22,771 bases of DNA from CAMEON01 sp045643785 (GTDB lineage: Bacteria > Bacillota > Clostridia > Oscillospirales > CAG-272): the NCBI GenBank assembly GCA_045643785.1, contig JAZRFR010000028.1, forward strand, positions 1 through 22,771, given 5' to 3'. The translations under genes and the position numbers were made by a program. A model generated the notes under the pieces. That model saw only the letters and a program-made list of their open reading frames with translations. It was not told where the DNA came from and ran no database searches. Of this stretch, positions 22,632 through 22,771 are shown piece by piece (the stretch's first letter is position 1; every line of letters begins with the position of its first letter).

Positions 22632-22771
22632 TGAACCGCCCCAAATTGTACGGACAGCACAAAAAAGAGACCCTAGGTAGAAAAGATTAGATTTTTAAGC
22701 AACGAACTGACATCGCTTTTCAAGTGGTGTCAGTTTTGTTTTGAGTTGAATACGTTCATTGTTGTAGAACT
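22632..22771 (-). mobile_element. IS3-family insertion sequence, right end (cut off by window)
   Basis: The end of an IS3-like transposase reading frame (stop 22695-22697) is followed 60 bases on by a probable terminal inverted repeat that begins TGAACCGCCCC on the plus strand at 22632, with the TG/CA terminus typical of IS3 elements. The other end lies beyond the window, so the repeat and a target duplication cannot be confirmed. Confidence 0.72.
22695..22771 (-). CDS. IS3-family transposase OrfB, C-terminal fragment (runs off the window)
   Basis: Reading the minus strand from the window edge gives 24 residues, FYNNERIQLKTKLTPLEKR then CQFVA and a TAA stop. YNNERIQ.KL...P.E.R is the standard C-terminal signature of IS3/IS150-type DDE transposases, just after the catalytic domain. 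The catalytic residues are outside the window. Whether the gene is intact cannot be judged. Confidence 0.85.
   Translation of the reverse strand, partial: FYNNERIQLKTKLTPLEKRCQFVA

Overview
The window looks like a chromosomal stretch from an uncultured, anaerobic, Gram-positive member of the Clostridia, probably from a gut or rumen community. Supporting signs are strong AGGAGG-type ribosome binding sites, a pyruvate formate-lyase operon, sigma-A-like promoters, a lipoprotein-type solute-binding protein, an ECF sigma/anti-sigma pair and many separate glycoside hydrolase genes. Most genes are fairly GC-rich. Three small membrane-protein genes (4225-4827, 8362-8715, 8806-9087) are visibly AT-richer and look like accessory islets. 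The taxonomic placement is inferred from gene content only.

Layout: 1-1623 is the 3' part of a GH36 alpha-galactosidase. 1671-3575 (-) is a surface 5'-nucleotidase/cyclic-phosphodiesterase with a C-terminal membrane anchor. 3768-3843 is tRNA-Trp with its own promoter and a very long terminator hairpin. About 170 bp further on lies a decayed second copy of the tRNA 3' end plus terminator, then an AT-rich gene for a tail-anchored protein. 4979-7953 (-) is the pflB-pflA operon, whose leader carries a clear ZTP (pfl motif) riboswitch, a terminator and a good promoter. 8362-10243 holds two small membrane proteins and a uridine-kinase-like P-loop protein. 10346-10892 is a gene-free region made of hairpin repeats.

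10939-12654 (-) is a heparinase II/III-like protein, divergent from an orphan solute-binding lipoprotein (12862-14394). 14395-14838 is another hairpin-rich gap. 14839-16074 is a cytoplasmic GH42-like (clan GH-A) hydrolase. 16141-18071 (-) is an ECF sigma factor with an overlapping membrane-bound anti-sigma-like protein. 18243-19097 (-) is a DUF11-repeat protein without a visible signal peptide. 19286-22231 is a large exported, membrane-anchored GH106-like (alpha-L-rhamnosidase-type) enzyme. The window ends with a second copy of the hairpin repeat and the 3' end of an IS3-family element.

The genes suggest glycan scavenging by a fermenter: an exported rhamnosidase-like enzyme, a heparinase-like lyase, alpha-galactosidase, a GH-A hydrolase and a sugar-binding protein feed pyruvate formate-lyase fermentation. 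The carbohydrate genes mostly stand alone between terminators, so this is a loose cluster and not one operon.

The most notable non-coding observations are: (a) a roughly 255-bp structured repeat present twice, with paired compensatory changes in two hairpins, plus an inverted partial third copy; (b) the ZTP riboswitch controlling pflBA; (c) the duplicated tRNA-Trp 3' end next to an AT-rich gene; and (d) a recurrent TTGC-N17-TATAAT promoter form, often with TGTGG just before the -10. I found no CRISPR array, rRNA gene or clear defence system.
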